NCBI GenBank assembly: GCA_001579985.1
Contig: LRSR01006862.1
Location: 1-21,274 of the forward strand
DNA length: 21,274 nucleotides
From: Hypsibius dujardini
Taxonomy: Eukaryota; Tardigrada; Eutardigrada; Parachela; Hypsibiidae
Direction of reading: 5' to 3'
Positions 1 through 10,574 of this stretch are shown piece after piece. Positions within the stretch are counted from its first letter, which is position 1. Every line of letters starts with the position of its first letter. The position numbers and the translations under genes are program-made. The notes under the pieces were generated by a model, which searched no databases, was not told the DNA's origin, and saw only the letters and a program-made list of their open reading frames with translations.

Positions 1-101
1 AAAACACGGAAAAAAAAGAAACAACCATAATAAGACCAATGAGGACGCGAAGCAGAAACTATCAACACAGTATCAGATCTCAGAAGCGTGTCGCCTCAAC
101 A

Positions 102-3100
102 TCAAATTGACGTCTCAAAGTTCGCCGATTCCGATTCTTCAATGCCGTTCAAGTACGGACGCCGGGAGGAAAACATCGGCTGTCCACTACCGGAACAGGC
201 CAACGACCCGAGCAGTGTACTCCCGACCCCGGAGGCGTAACTAACCACGTGCCCCGAGCCGGTCTTGAAGGAGTACCCATTCTCGGTACCGGCACCATCG
301 ACGACCGCCGGCGGAGGCACGTACACCATCGAATGATACGGACTGAGCAGTCGTCGCGGCACCAGACCACCATCACCGGCCGAGTCGGCTGCTGAGACTC
401 TCCCGCTGGTCCGTTCACGCTCCGTCACGGTTGCCGGCCTCGACGACACCTCTCTTCCGTAGATCATCTCACTCTCCAACAGCGGCGTATACCGCTCCAC
501 AAACGGCGCCGCCGGGGAAGCCGTTCCCGGTGGCCTAGATTTCGAGCAACAAGCACCGCGCATATCCTTTCGCGCGAGCCAGAAAGCACCAACAGCGAAG
601 ACAGACAGTAAAAGCAGACAGATCCCCGAGGCGACATCAAAGGCCGTTTGAGATTCCGCAGTGGCGTGCCAGTTCGCGCCGGCGTGCGGTCCACCGGCCC
701 AAAATCCAATTACCGCGTACGCCAGCAGGAAGAGAGCCATGTAGAAGGTGAGAAGAATCACATGTGATTGGCCGGAGAAGGCGGTATCGAAGTGGGGGAC
801 ACTTCCACCACCGGCTTCGAGATCAGACGGTATCCGCTTTGAGCGTCTCCGACACACCACGAGAAGACCGAGCAGACAACAGGCTGCAACAAGAATGGCG
901 CAGGTAAGCAGAATCGCGATGAAATTGTGCGGCGTCCGGAGGTAGCAGTAGCGTTGACTAGCATACAGCGGGGAGTAGATGGCCGCCGGGATGCCGGTCA
1001 AAATGACCGGTACGCCCCACCCGCAGAGGTACAGTCCGCCGACGTTGGGTCGACTTTTCCGGGGGCCGCTCTCTGGATCGGGTTTGTAGTGAGTCATAGG
1101 ATCAATGAGAGATTGCCGCGTGTGTTTGTAGATGTTGTAAAAGGAGAGGAACATCCACAGAAGGCAGCACAGTGTGAAGTAGTGGAGAAAAACGCCCATG
1201 ATGATGCAGCTGATGTGGTGGGCTGTTTCGGTGAAACCGCATAAGAAGACTACCAGAAGTGCGTCCAGGGACATCCAGAAATTCATCAAACAGTGTTTGT
1301 ACAGTTGTGGTAGGGGAGATTTCACAAAGCGCGACGCGGAGATGAGAATGAGGAGGATGTGGGTGAGGATGGCAAGGACGCCGCATGCATAGAGAAAGAT
1401 CGGAATTCGGATGGACAAGGCGCGGGTGTGATAGCCCTCAATCAGGTCAAACGGCTAAAAGGAAATAAGAATTAGCCAAATCAGCTTGTCTATCTATCTG
1501 CCTGTGCATTTGTCTGCATGTATGCCTGTCTATCTTTCTTTTTGTCTGTTTGTCTGGGTTTCTGTCTGTCTCCCTAAGTGTCTGTCTGGTTGCCTGTCTG
1601 TCTGTCTGTCTTCCTTTCTGACTGTTTGCCTTTTTGTCTACCTACTGTACTTCTCTGCATGTCTGTCTGTCTCTTTGTTGGTCTGTCTGTTTTCTGTCGG
1701 TCTAGCCATATTTGCTGCTTTAAGCATCGAGCAAAGACTTGTTGGTCTGTCGATCGGTTCGTCGGCTGATTTTCATCCTTACCTGCGTGACGGTAACCAA
1801 ACCGAATCGGCTGCAGGCCAATTTCACCAAACCCGCGTCAACGTCTCTCTCGACACCCAGACAGCCGTCACCACTCTTGAAGAACGACTCGGACAGGTAC
1901 AGCGGCACACTCTGGTCCGTCAAAAGAGGCGTCATCAGTTCCACTGCAAACCCCTCCTGTGGTTTCGGATCCAGAGAGCTACCCCGCGGAAATACACCCA
2001 CGATCACACTGGAGGGAGTAGCGCTTCTTCCCAACAGCGCCGCAAATGCCTTTACGTTTCGGAAAGCCACCACCAACAACTGTTGTCGGGCATGTTTTGC
2101 CGGTATGGAGACCGTCGCCAACAGCGGGCCCTGTTGTGTCGTACCTCCAGAACAGTTCACCTCCATCAAAGAAGAAGCACCAACGCGGCACAATATGTCA
2201 GTGGAAAGCTCCCCGGCAAGCGGTACAAAAGTACGTGCAAAGTTCTTGAAGGTGAAATCACCCGAAGAGTTCGCCGAGGCGATTATCAGCTTCATCATCC
2301 GTTGAGTGTCTCGATCGGCTTGACCGCCGCTCCAGACCGAATACGGCGCATCCATCACCCAGTTGGCGATCTGGGAAACATTCGATGAAATCTGCAGCGG
2401 AGTGTCTGTGGTGTTGATGGCTTGCATAACCCGTTCCATGGCGGTCAGCACCAAATCCAGTCGTTCGGCGGTGAGAACGACTTCAGCGGCTGCATGACCA
2501 AGCAGGTACTTGCTGAGAAGGTCGGCCACTTGACTGGCTTGCTCGGCCGTCGAACTGATGTGCAGTGCGAGGGAGCGTTCGAACTCCGGCAGGTAAGAGC
2601 AGCCGTGGAAACTGGGGGCGTGCCACTTTCCGAAACGGTCACACAGGCGAGTAGCTATAGCGTGCGTGGCCTTATCGTCCCTTTCTTGGCACGGCAGCTC
2701 CACTGTAAGATCCCGCGCTGCTGTGCTGGGCCAGTAGTAAGAGCCTGACATTAAGAAAGCATTAGCATCTAGTTTTCCAGACAACAAAACTGCACAAGCG
2801 AACGATAGGTACAGAGGTAACTCCAGAACAGGCAGACGAGACAGACAGAACTGACCGACCGACAGACCGACAGACAGACAAGACAGACCGACAAACGAGC
2901 CGATAACAAAAAGGGAGTCGAAATATTAAACTAAAGGAAAAATGGCGCAGATTAATTCTATTTCGTATTACCTCTGCTCGAATTGGTGACTTCTGATGGG
3001 CACTTTGATGAACCAGCCTGCATAACGAAAAGAGTCGTGCTGACGCTGCGGTTGTATCCTCCTACTGTCACGTGGCATGTCCACGTTCCATCATCCCTCT

Positions 3101-5810
3101 CTGTCACATTCCTGAGCTCGAGGGTGCTGGTCACCAATCTGTTCTCCACGTCATGGAACAAATCGACGTGGGACGGGATTGGTTCGACGCCATTGTGTCG
3201 CCACGTGATGCGCGGAGGCATGTCACGGGGAATCAGTGTTGCAAGGCATTCCAGGTGGAATCGATCTCCCGAGACAACGGTCTGAGGATTGGTGGGGGTA
3301 ATGGTCAACTGCACCTCCGAGGGAGCTACAATACAAAAATCGCTTTATAAACAGCCTGCACAAAAAACGTTACTGCAGGCCAGGGCACCCACCGCAGATC
3401 AGTTGCTCCAGAGACAAATCAGAAAGCTTTAGGCCCCGGACTGGAGCGGGAGCCGAACAGACCGTGGAAGAAGAAACAGAGAGCCTGCCTTGACGAATAC
3501 GGTTGGAGATCCATGCCATGTCACAGTCGCAGATCAGTGGCATATCAGAAAGATCTCTGCAAGGAGAGAGCATAGGCATTGCTCCAAGTACAAAACCAAT
3601 TTGGCGTAATAGTAAATGAACGTATGACAGACCTCAAAGGAAACGGTAGATAAGACAGACAGAAACAAACGATTGACGGGCAGACAGACAGGCAGGCAGA
3701 CGGACCAGCAGATTGACATGCAGACAAAGAGATAGATAAACAGACAGATAGACAGACAAACAGACAGACAAATAAACAGGCAGACAAACAAACAGACAGA
3801 CAGACAGACAAACAGACAGATAGAAAGACAGACAGACAGACAGACAGACAGGCAAACAGGAAGACAGACAGAGGCCAAGTACATGACGCACATAACCGGG
3901 AACACAAATATCTTACAAGTAATTCAAAGCAGGCAGATTTTCGAAAATCCGCTCTCGAAGCTGCGATATCGGATTCCCGCCCAGCAGCCTGAAATAGGAA
4001 AATGCATAAATCACCCATGGAGCGTGAAAATTTAACGACAAATCAAGAGTCAGACCGCACTGCCTCTCTCAATGGCAATATTTACAATCTCTCCAGTCGA
4101 TCCAGCCCGCGAAAGTTGCCGGGATGGAGAACTTTCAATTGGTTATACGATAAATCCCTACAAACAAAGTGCAAATCGTCAACACACACACACACACACA
4201 CGCGATGACACACAACATAAATAACCCCACCAAACGTGGTGGCGATTAGATTGGGGAACAACGTCTACGGCTACTTACAGAGTCACCAGCTGTTTCTGAT
4301 CATCAAACGTGCCGTTATCCATGAAGACAATCGCGTTCCGGCTCAGATTCCTACACAGAGAAGGGAAAGCGAAAATACGCGTCAACTTTAATGTCCATTT
4401 TGAATGTGTATTGATGATATCATAAGCGGCGAAAGTCCTCTCTCAAAGATGTCCTTGATGTACAAAATCCGGGTTATTTATGGCGTTTCTCAGACACATA
4501 TATAGCATAGAGTAAGGAAAAACATTAGCAGCCTATGACAGGTGAGGGAAGACAGTCAAGACACTGACGATATGGTCTGGTCCAGGCCGGGGTAGACAAA
4601 TGAACCATTAGCGCGGCGACAGTACCCCCGAAAAGGGAAAGGCCAGCCGGGCTAATCGTTACATTGCACTCGCTTGACCATATGAGGACGGGGAAGGGAA
4701 GTGAGACAATGGAGTCGACTCAACTGACCAGACGGACCAACAGGAAGAAAGTATGAATCAGGGCGGGAGACAGGGTGTGAGGTGAAATGTGATGGGCGAT
4801 CATATAGTTCGAGATCAATGCAGAATAAGCATAACACGGTAATTAGTGCGGCGCAGGACGATTAACGGTAATCGTTTCATTAGCCGCACGCACTGACCGG
4901 TGGGCAAGCCATGCATCCAATAAAATCTTTCCGCACCACACTAATCACTTCGGCGGGTAGGATTTTTTTCAGGCTGACTTCTTGAGGCGCAAAAATAACA
5001 GAAATGTTCTCGTACTTACAGAAAACGAAGTTGCTGGAACCATTGGAAGTCCTTCAGGTGGAGGGACATGAGGTAATTCTGGCTGAAATCCCTGGAAGAA
5101 ATGAATGCGAGAATGTACCATGTATAATTTTTATTTTCTAATAATACTGTACTATCCAGTAATTGCAGAAAATCATAGAAAGACATAAAGTTGATACTCT
5201 GAATAAGAATTGCAAATAAAACAAGTACATTGTAGCATAGTTAGTGGTTGTAGTTACAATTCACAGACTCAAAATAAAGCCCATCACGGTAAATATATTG
5301 CGATAGCATCCGCCATCAGAAAAGGAATCAGTAAAAAATTAAATTTAAAAAAAAAGAAAAATTACGCCCAAGTGCTGAAATCGATCAATCAATTGTAACT
5401 GCAGCGATTAAGCTTAAAGACACAAGCCCTCGTGCTATTCACAAGACTCCTCACTCACAATCTGTTTTCGAAAACATGTTCGTAAAACAAACCAAACCCC
5501 GAAAAATGAATAGAATAAATTAGTAATGAAAGAGCAGTTACACTTGCCAAAATCGCGTCAATCAGTCAATCAACCGCATAACTCCAGCTTACATGATGGG
5601 GAATTCTGAAAACATAGCCTTGAATTCTCGCAGCTCGGACGACGAGTTGAGAGCATTGTGACACTCCACCGTTGTGTGGTTGTGCAGAGGCGTGCAGTAG
5701 GTCCGCGGGGTGTGCTCCCGCGCACTGCTGAAGGCCGCCAGCCGCGTGCCGAACGACAACGTCGTCAAGGCGAAACTGGTCAGCAGAAACGTCCGGATCC
5801 AGTTCCACAT
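102..5810 (-). CDS. ADGRA: Adhesion G protein-coupled receptor, subfamily A (GPR124/GPR125-like)
   Basis: Seven coding exons on the minus strand: 5810-5593, 5091-5020, 4350-4279, 3556-3393, 3325-2972, 2744-1783 and 1454-102. They total 3195 nt (1064 residues plus TGA) and all phases match. Order in the protein: signal peptide (MWNWIRTFLLTSF..., about 1-28), a short two-cysteine N-cap, two LRRs, an LRR C-cap (LICDCDMAW), an Ig domain (FHLEC...TWTC), a hormone-receptor-like motif (YYWPST...CDRFGKW), a GAIN-like region to about 614, seven helices (about 628-910) and a 150-residue tail ending ETSI. The LRR-Ig-HormR-GAIN-7TM order is diagnostic of ADGRA. Subfamily-like 7TM motifs include LHYFTL, NIYK and GVPVILTGIPAA; cysteines at the start of TM3 and in RYCYL fit the usual disulfide. 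The family acts at the plasma membrane in Wnt and polarity signalling. I chose the start at 5810 because it is the first in-frame ATG and begins a good signal peptide. The protein is shorter than the vertebrate members, with fewer LRRs. Confidence 0.9.
1482..1712. repeat. Degenerate CTGT/CTGC tetranucleotide tract
   Basis: CTGT-phased repeats with many point changes fill most of the ADGRA intron between the GAIN and 7TM exons. Any reading frame through it yields Cys-Leu-Ser-Val runs, which are artefacts. In the transcript sense the tract reads CAGA. Confidence 0.85.
2829..2900. repeat. Short CAGA/CCGA tetranucleotide tract
   Basis: Imperfect GACA/GACC repeats in the ADGRA intron 2971-2745. 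In the transcript sense it reads TCTG. Confidence 0.75.
3650..3875. repeat. Degenerate CAGA tetranucleotide tract
   Basis: CAGA/CAAA-phased repeats inside the 722-nt ADGRA intron. All three minus-strand frames stay open and encode only Val-Cys-Leu-Ser runs, so they are not genes. Confidence 0.85.
4182..4202. repeat. CA dinucleotide microsatellite
   Basis: About ten CA units in the same ADGRA intron as the CAGA tract. Confidence 0.85.
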
Positions 5811-6973
5811 GATTCGTTCGCGCGACGGGATGGATAGAATGATCTTCTTTAACAATCCCAAGCAGTCCAATGCATTCCGACACAACAAATAGATTCCCAG
5901 AGAAGAAATCAAACCGAATCACCCAGTCGAAATAAACCGGCACAAAATATCGAAACAAACGTGCGCATGCAATCAACAATCAGCCGTTGACTTCGGCGCT
6001 AAAAAAACTGATGGATCCGTAAATGGAAATTGGGACTGAAAAATAACCAAGGCAATTAATCTCAACGCTGATCAGATGCAGAAGGCTTCAGAAAACGAAG
6101 ATCAAATCAGGGGAAATTGCATGCGCAACGTCCGGTGAGCAAAAGTCCGCTTCGTTGTGCTATCAATCAATCAATCAGGCAATCGATGGAATTGGCGGTA
6201 AGCTCCAGCTGGGCTCTTTGCCGAACGGAGGAGGAAAAACGGTACGGTACAAGAGCGAAACGCTGCAGGTGAAATGTTCAACTGATGAGATGGATTACAC
6301 GATTTTCTTCACGCGCCGGGTAAAATGAATGGCCAAGCAAACATAACGGCCCCGAGGCTGCTGGACCAAGAGCAAACAAAAGTTGTGAAGTTTGAAGATC
6401 TCTCAGGCTCCGAGCGCCAGCGGCAAAGAGGGAAAGTGACAGGACGCAAAACGGGCTAATCAGAGAGTTTTGAAGGCGGGCAGTTGTTCAGCCCCGCCTC
6501 TCGTGCCCAGTTATCCCCCTCATTTATTGCATCCCCCCTATTCCCCCCATTCGGCTTCTTGACGTTACACAAAATAAGTACGTACCCTGGATCCCGCTCC
6601 TCCTTCACACGGACCACACCATATTTAAAATTAGATTATTTGTATCCAATCCAATCCTCGTCAGCTGTGCGGAATCGATCTGTTTTTCCGTCGCATTGTA
6701 CGGGAAAGATTTGCATTCAACATCGGAGACGTTATTCCTTCATTCCTCCTTCACGAGGTAGGCTCTTTGAAACGGATTATGTTGTAACCCCGGTCTGTTT
6801 CAGGCACTGCACTCGACTGGATAACACCACTTTCGTTTTCCTTTTTTTTCAGTGTCGTTTTGCTGGCATTTTTCTACGCCGGCTGCTGCAGTCGATAGTA
6901 TAAGGAATATGCTACTTGTATTCGGCGCTCGGAGAAGGATTGTTTGAGGAGATATTTATTTTGACGGCCCAAA
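5811..6973. promoter_or_regulatory. Shared head-to-head upstream region of ADGRA and the SLC16 gene
   Basis: This 1163-bp interval lies between the start codons of two divergent genes, so it must hold both 5' UTRs and both promoters. On the SLC16 side a plausible 5'-UTR intron is 6758-6852 (GAG then GTAGG, ending in a T-run then CAG). A 12-codon upstream ORF at 6909-6947 precedes the SLC16 start, which has a good context (AAAATGG). An ATCA run lies near 6160-6180. I found no convincing TATA box for either gene. Confidence 0.5.
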
Positions 6974-9772
6974 ATGGAGAAAGACGGTACCAGCAACGGA
7001 AAAGCCGGACCGGAAATGGACAGTTTACTGAGCGATCCTAGGAGAAGGGATATTGCACCGGTTATTGTAGTCGATACAGAAGGACAAAAAGTGGCATTCG
7101 TGCAGGAGGGCGATGTCAGGAAGACAGAAAACGCCGCTCCAGATGGTGGTTTTGGTTGGGTGAGACAGATATCATAGACCCGTTTTTATCATTGTTTCCT
7201 CTTCCTGTTGGGAGACTTATAGTAATTGTTTTTATTATGTTGTAGATAATCGTTTTTGGAGTTTTTATGATTCATATCATTATTGATGGTAAGCAGCTTC
7301 GGCTTCCAATCGGAAGCGAACGGTCCGTCCACACAAGGTGTTGATGACTAATTGATTGATTGATTGATTGACTGATTGCTGGTTGTCGTCTTTACGGTCA
7401 CTTTGGATGTCTTTCCATTGACTGACTGCTTGATTGTCTGGGATGACGGATGTCAAGAGACTTCGTAGACTGCGATTTTCCGTTTTATTGATTTTGAATT
7501 TAGTAATTAAATCGATCGACTGATCGCTTCAGTGAGCGTGTAGCGTGATATCCTATGTTCGGTCTATATCTCCGGAACAATCTTTATGCGCCTCCTTACA
7601 GGAATTACATACTCATTCGGTATTCTGCTTCCCGATTTGCTGGATAAGTTCGAGGGTTCGAAGGGCGAAACGTCGTGGATTATCTCAGTACTCATCGGAA
7701 CCACATATGGTTGTGGTACGTCGCTGTTTATGAATCATGAATTGGAGATGTGCTGGACACGTAATGATTCACCTTTGCAACTTATTTACTGTTGGGTGTT
7801 TCCAGGGCCGCTTCCTAGTTTGCTGGCCAGCAAATTTGGCCGCAGACCCGTTGCACTTGCCGGCGGCGTTATTGCGTGCCTTGGAGCCTTTTTGTCTTCC
7901 TACTCAACACAAATATGGCAGCTTATTATGCTCTACGGATTCTTGACAGGTTACAGATTACTTACATTTTTTCTCCCTGTGCCTCCCTTACACATGCCTG
8001 CCTGCCTGCACAGTGGACCTTCGTTTTATTTGTCTACGCTTTACTCTACAGGGTTCTATTTTTCTGTCTATTTGTTTGTCTAACTGTAATTTTGAACTGT
8101 TTGTCTGCCTGTTCGTCTGTCTGTCTGTTTGTCTCCCTGTCGTCTGCCTGTCTGTCTCCCTGTCTCCCTGCCTCTTTGGCTGTTAATTCGTGGGTGTTTG
8201 TGATTCTTTATGTCTGTCTGTCTGTCTGTCCGTTTTCTTGTCGCGGTAGGCATTTTCTGTCAATTTGTCCGGTTCTTAGTGATCTTGTGTCAATCCTTTG
8301 TCTTTAATTTATTTTGTTTGTTGCATCTCTTACGGACTTCTCCATTGGCTATGCGTCTACAACTCTGCTTCCCTCCAGGTCTCGGATGCGGACTTATGTA
8401 TCTTCCAGCGGTTGTGACCGTGAATTATTGGTTCGAAAAGAATCGAGCAAGGGCGGTCGGTATTGCCGTCTGCGGCTCCGGAATGGGGATGATGGTATTC
8501 CCTCCGTTAACTCGGTAAGGACTTCCAGTAGCATTTTTCTGTTTCATGAGTCCAATTACGCTCTTTACCCCCATAGCTATCTCCTGGATGAATACTCTGT
8601 ATCGGGTTGTTTGATTATCTTTGCGGGCGTCCTACTCAACTGCTGCGTCTTCTGCGCGCTCCTTCGACCCACACCGGCAGAGTGCTGGGCTGGAAAGAAG
8701 ACGCATCTAGTGACGAATTTGCACTCTGGTGAAGTGCAAGAACTCAAAGAGCTCCTACCGAACGATAAAGTGGTGATTGTGGACGAGTCCCGGCCGGCCG
8801 GCGGTCTCCGTGGGAAGGTCCGCGGTGCCAGGGTGTGGATTGTGAAACAGGTGGACATGGATCTCATGCGGCAGTGGCGGTTCTGGCTTTACTGCTTAGC
8901 CGCCGCTTTCGGCGGGATCTCCAGCTACATCCCGCACTCTTTTTTGCCTCACCGAGCGGAAACGGAAGCGGGAATCGACAAGGAATTGGCGGCCTATCTG
9001 ATATCGATCATGGGCTTTGCAAATCTCGCAGGCAGGCTCATGAGCAGCCTGATATCGGATCAGCGATGGCTGAATCGGATGATCGTATACTGCTGCTGCT
9101 GTTTCGTAGCGGGACTTTCGACAACGTTCAGTATTTTCGCCACCCATTACTATACGTTTGCAATTTATGCTGCTGTTTATGGCTTTAGTGGAGGTAGGAT
9201 TTATTTCCGTATGTCGCCTTAAATAGTCAGTGTTTTTCTGTGGATTTGCAGTGCCTGTGTCTTTCTCCATGTCTTGGCTGTCTCTTTGTCTGTCTCTTTT
9301 CCTTCGGTCTGTGTCTGTCTGTCTGATTGTGCCTACCTGTCTTTTGATCTGCTTGCCTATTTTGTTATGTTGCCTATCTTTTCTGGGAACTTTTGCTTTA
9401 CTATTAATTTATTGTTGCAGGTTTCATCATCGCACTGCAGTCCGTGGTCCTCACAGACATTGTCGGTCTGGAAAAGCTCACGGCTGCGTTCGGCTTGTTG
9501 CTGTTGCTGGAAGGAGCCTGTGTTTTTGTTGGACCGCCGATGGCCGGTACGTTGTTGACCATCGACTTTTGTTTCTATTACAATTATAAAATCTCAACCG
9601 TCTCTTGACTGTAGGGTCTTTGACGGATTACTTCGACGGAGATTACACTTGGGCTTTCGTGGTAACTGGAATTCTCATGTCTCTCGCCGGTGTCTCGCTC
9701 TTGGTGGTGCCCGTGGTCAACTTCGTTGTCGCTAAAAAGTCGAAGGCATTGAAGGTGATGGTGGTGACGTAG
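6974..9772 (+). CDS. SLC16A: SLC16 (monocarboxylate transporter) family major facilitator
   Basis: Eight exons: 6974-7159, 7246-7288, 7602-7715, 7806-7949, 8379-8514, 8577-9193, 9421-9546 and 9615-9772. They total 1524 nt (507 residues plus TAG) with all phases consistent. The family signature PDGGFGW sits at residues 56-62, directly before TM1, followed by a conserved TYSFG...GETSW stretch. Further MCT-like blocks are SKFGRRPVALAGG, GLGCGLMYLPAV, NYWFEKNRARAVGIAVCGSGMG, LLNCCVFCALLRP before the central loop, and LEKLTAAFGLLLLLEGA. About twelve membrane helices are expected, with both termini in the cytosol, at the plasma membrane. The loop between TM6 and TM7 (about 238-305) is short. Residues matching the proton and substrate pair of MCT1 are altered, so an orphan MCT9/12/14-like carrier is more likely than a lactate/proton symporter. 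The substrate cannot be read from sequence. Confidence 0.92.
7350..7380. repeat. ATTG/TTGA tetranucleotide run
   Basis: A short ATTG repeat inside the 313-nt second intron of the SLC16 gene (7289-7601). I see nothing else in that intron. Confidence 0.7.
8062..8235. repeat. Degenerate CTGT tract in an SLC16 intron
   Basis: CTGT/CTGC/CCTG units occupy much of the 429-nt intron 7950-8378. The sense strand of the transcript reads CTGT here. Confidence 0.8.
9270..9372. repeat. Short degenerate CTGT tract
   Basis: Imperfect CTGT units in the SLC16 intron 9194-9420, in transcript sense. Confidence 0.7.
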
Positions 9773-10031
9773 TGGCCGTCGTTCATCAAGTGAAGGGGAT
9801 TTTATCGATTTTTGTCATCCCTTTTTCGTGAACAATTGCTGTGCTCATTTTGTTCTTCAAACGAGCTTGGGTATTATTTATTGTCTGATGTTTGCTAGTG
9901 TTGTTGCTTTCTCTCGAACTCTGTTGTTCGCTCAACCAATCGTTGGTATAACTAATTGCATGCCTGTGATTTGCGGATATTTAATATCGTGAAAAACTGA
10001 AGTTTTAATCACGTACTGAGTAATGACTAAT

Positions 10032-10176
10032 ACAGTCAAAGTCCTGAGATTCGAACGACGTCACCGTGTCGTTTCTACTTTACTGTCTCAAACTCCGAAG
10101 TAGCAACGGCCGGCTTCGAGCAAACGGTTCGATAGAAATACTCACGTGACCGTTCGAATCTCAGGACTTTGACTGT
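10032..10176. mobile_element. Foldback element with perfect 26-bp inverted repeats (MITE-like)
   Basis: The arm at 10032-10057 (ACAGTCAAAGTCCTGAGATT...) is the exact reverse complement of 10151-10176. The 93-bp centre continues to pair weakly. The outer ends read TA-CAGTC and GACTG-TG, which resembles a Tc1/mariner-type terminus at a TA site whose right copy has decayed. No transposase is present, so this would be a non-autonomous copy. The assignment to a superfamily is tentative. Confidence 0.6.
10142..10150 (+). promoter_or_regulatory. TCACGTGAC E-box (CLEAR-like)
   Basis: This matches nine of ten positions of the GTCACGTGAC element bound by TFEB/MITF-type bHLH-ZIP factors. It lies at the inner edge of the right arm of the foldback element, about 600 bp upstream of ATG4. 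Confidence 0.35.
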
Positions 10177-10314
10177 GCTGTACTGCCGCGAACATCTGGT
10201 GCTGCGTTTTAGATCCACCGTATAGTATGACTGCAATGAAGCAGAGTGTGTGCAGTCATATTATACGGGTGGGTCTAAAAAATAGCATCAATGGGTTGCG
10301 ACAGTACAGTACAG
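10173..10314 (+). repeat. Long imperfect hairpin with 15-nt loop
   Basis: Arms 10173-10235 and 10251-10314 pair over about 63 bp around the loop 10236-10250. The inner 16 bp are near perfect (ending GACTGCA / TGCAGTC), with a one-base bulge further out. Several arm differences leave G-U pairs if the plus strand is transcribed. It could be a hairpin RNA precursor, a structured 3' UTR of the SLC16 gene, or a decayed foldback transposon. It abuts and slightly overlaps the preceding inverted repeat. Confidence 0.65.
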
Positions 10315-10574
10315 TATCTAGCGAGCAGCATCGCAGCTGCCTGGTTTTGAGGTAAAGTTTAGATCATAAAAAACCATCACTTTTCGTCATTGATCAGATC
10401 TTCAATGAAGATTTTGAATTTAAATTAAATTAAGAATCAGCAAATGGTCCAAGTCTGATTTAAAATTAATTACAAATGATTTCATTAAAAATAATAACAA
10501 TTTTTACCGGTATTTTAAATTACAGTGGAAATAACATGTGAACTCACTGTTGATTTATAATGGTTTAATGTCAA

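Larger units (their letters stand above)
3557..5592 (-). other. Long 5' introns of the ADGRA gene
   Basis: Introns at 5592-5092 (501 nt), 5019-4351 (669 nt) and 4278-3557 (722 nt) separate the signal-peptide, LRR1, LRR2 and LRR-cap exons. The first is AT-rich. The third carries a CAGA-type tract and a short CA run. I saw no nested gene or RNA in them. The downstream introns are 3392-3326, 2971-2745 and 1782-1455; the last two carry tetranucleotide tracts. Confidence 0.75.

Noticed and set aside
1-101. Poly(A) signal for the ADGRA gene
   Set aside because: No AATAAA or close variant is visible on the minus strand before the window ends; it may lie outside.
927-1392. Plus-strand open frames across the 7TM exon
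   Set aside because: They are antisense to the well-supported ADGRA membrane domain and match nothing.
3534-4018. Long minus-strand frames of Val-Cys-Leu-Ser repeats
   Set aside because: They are translations of a 4-bp repeat, open in all three frames, and lie inside an ADGRA intron. The same holds for the similar frames near 1486, 8210, 9230, 17028, 18159 and 20323.
5566-5979. Alternative minus-strand frame over ADGRA exon 1
   Set aside because: The other frame has the signal peptide, the donor and a phase that joins to the LRR exons.
6484-6903. 139-codon plus-strand frame upstream of the SLC16 gene
   Set aside because: It has no domain, crosses a likely 5'-UTR intron and ends before the real start with its PDGGFGW signature.
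10151-10166. CGTTCGAATC resembling a tRNA B box
   Set aside because: It is part of a perfect inverted repeat. No A box, acceptor stem or cloverleaf can be drawn around it.
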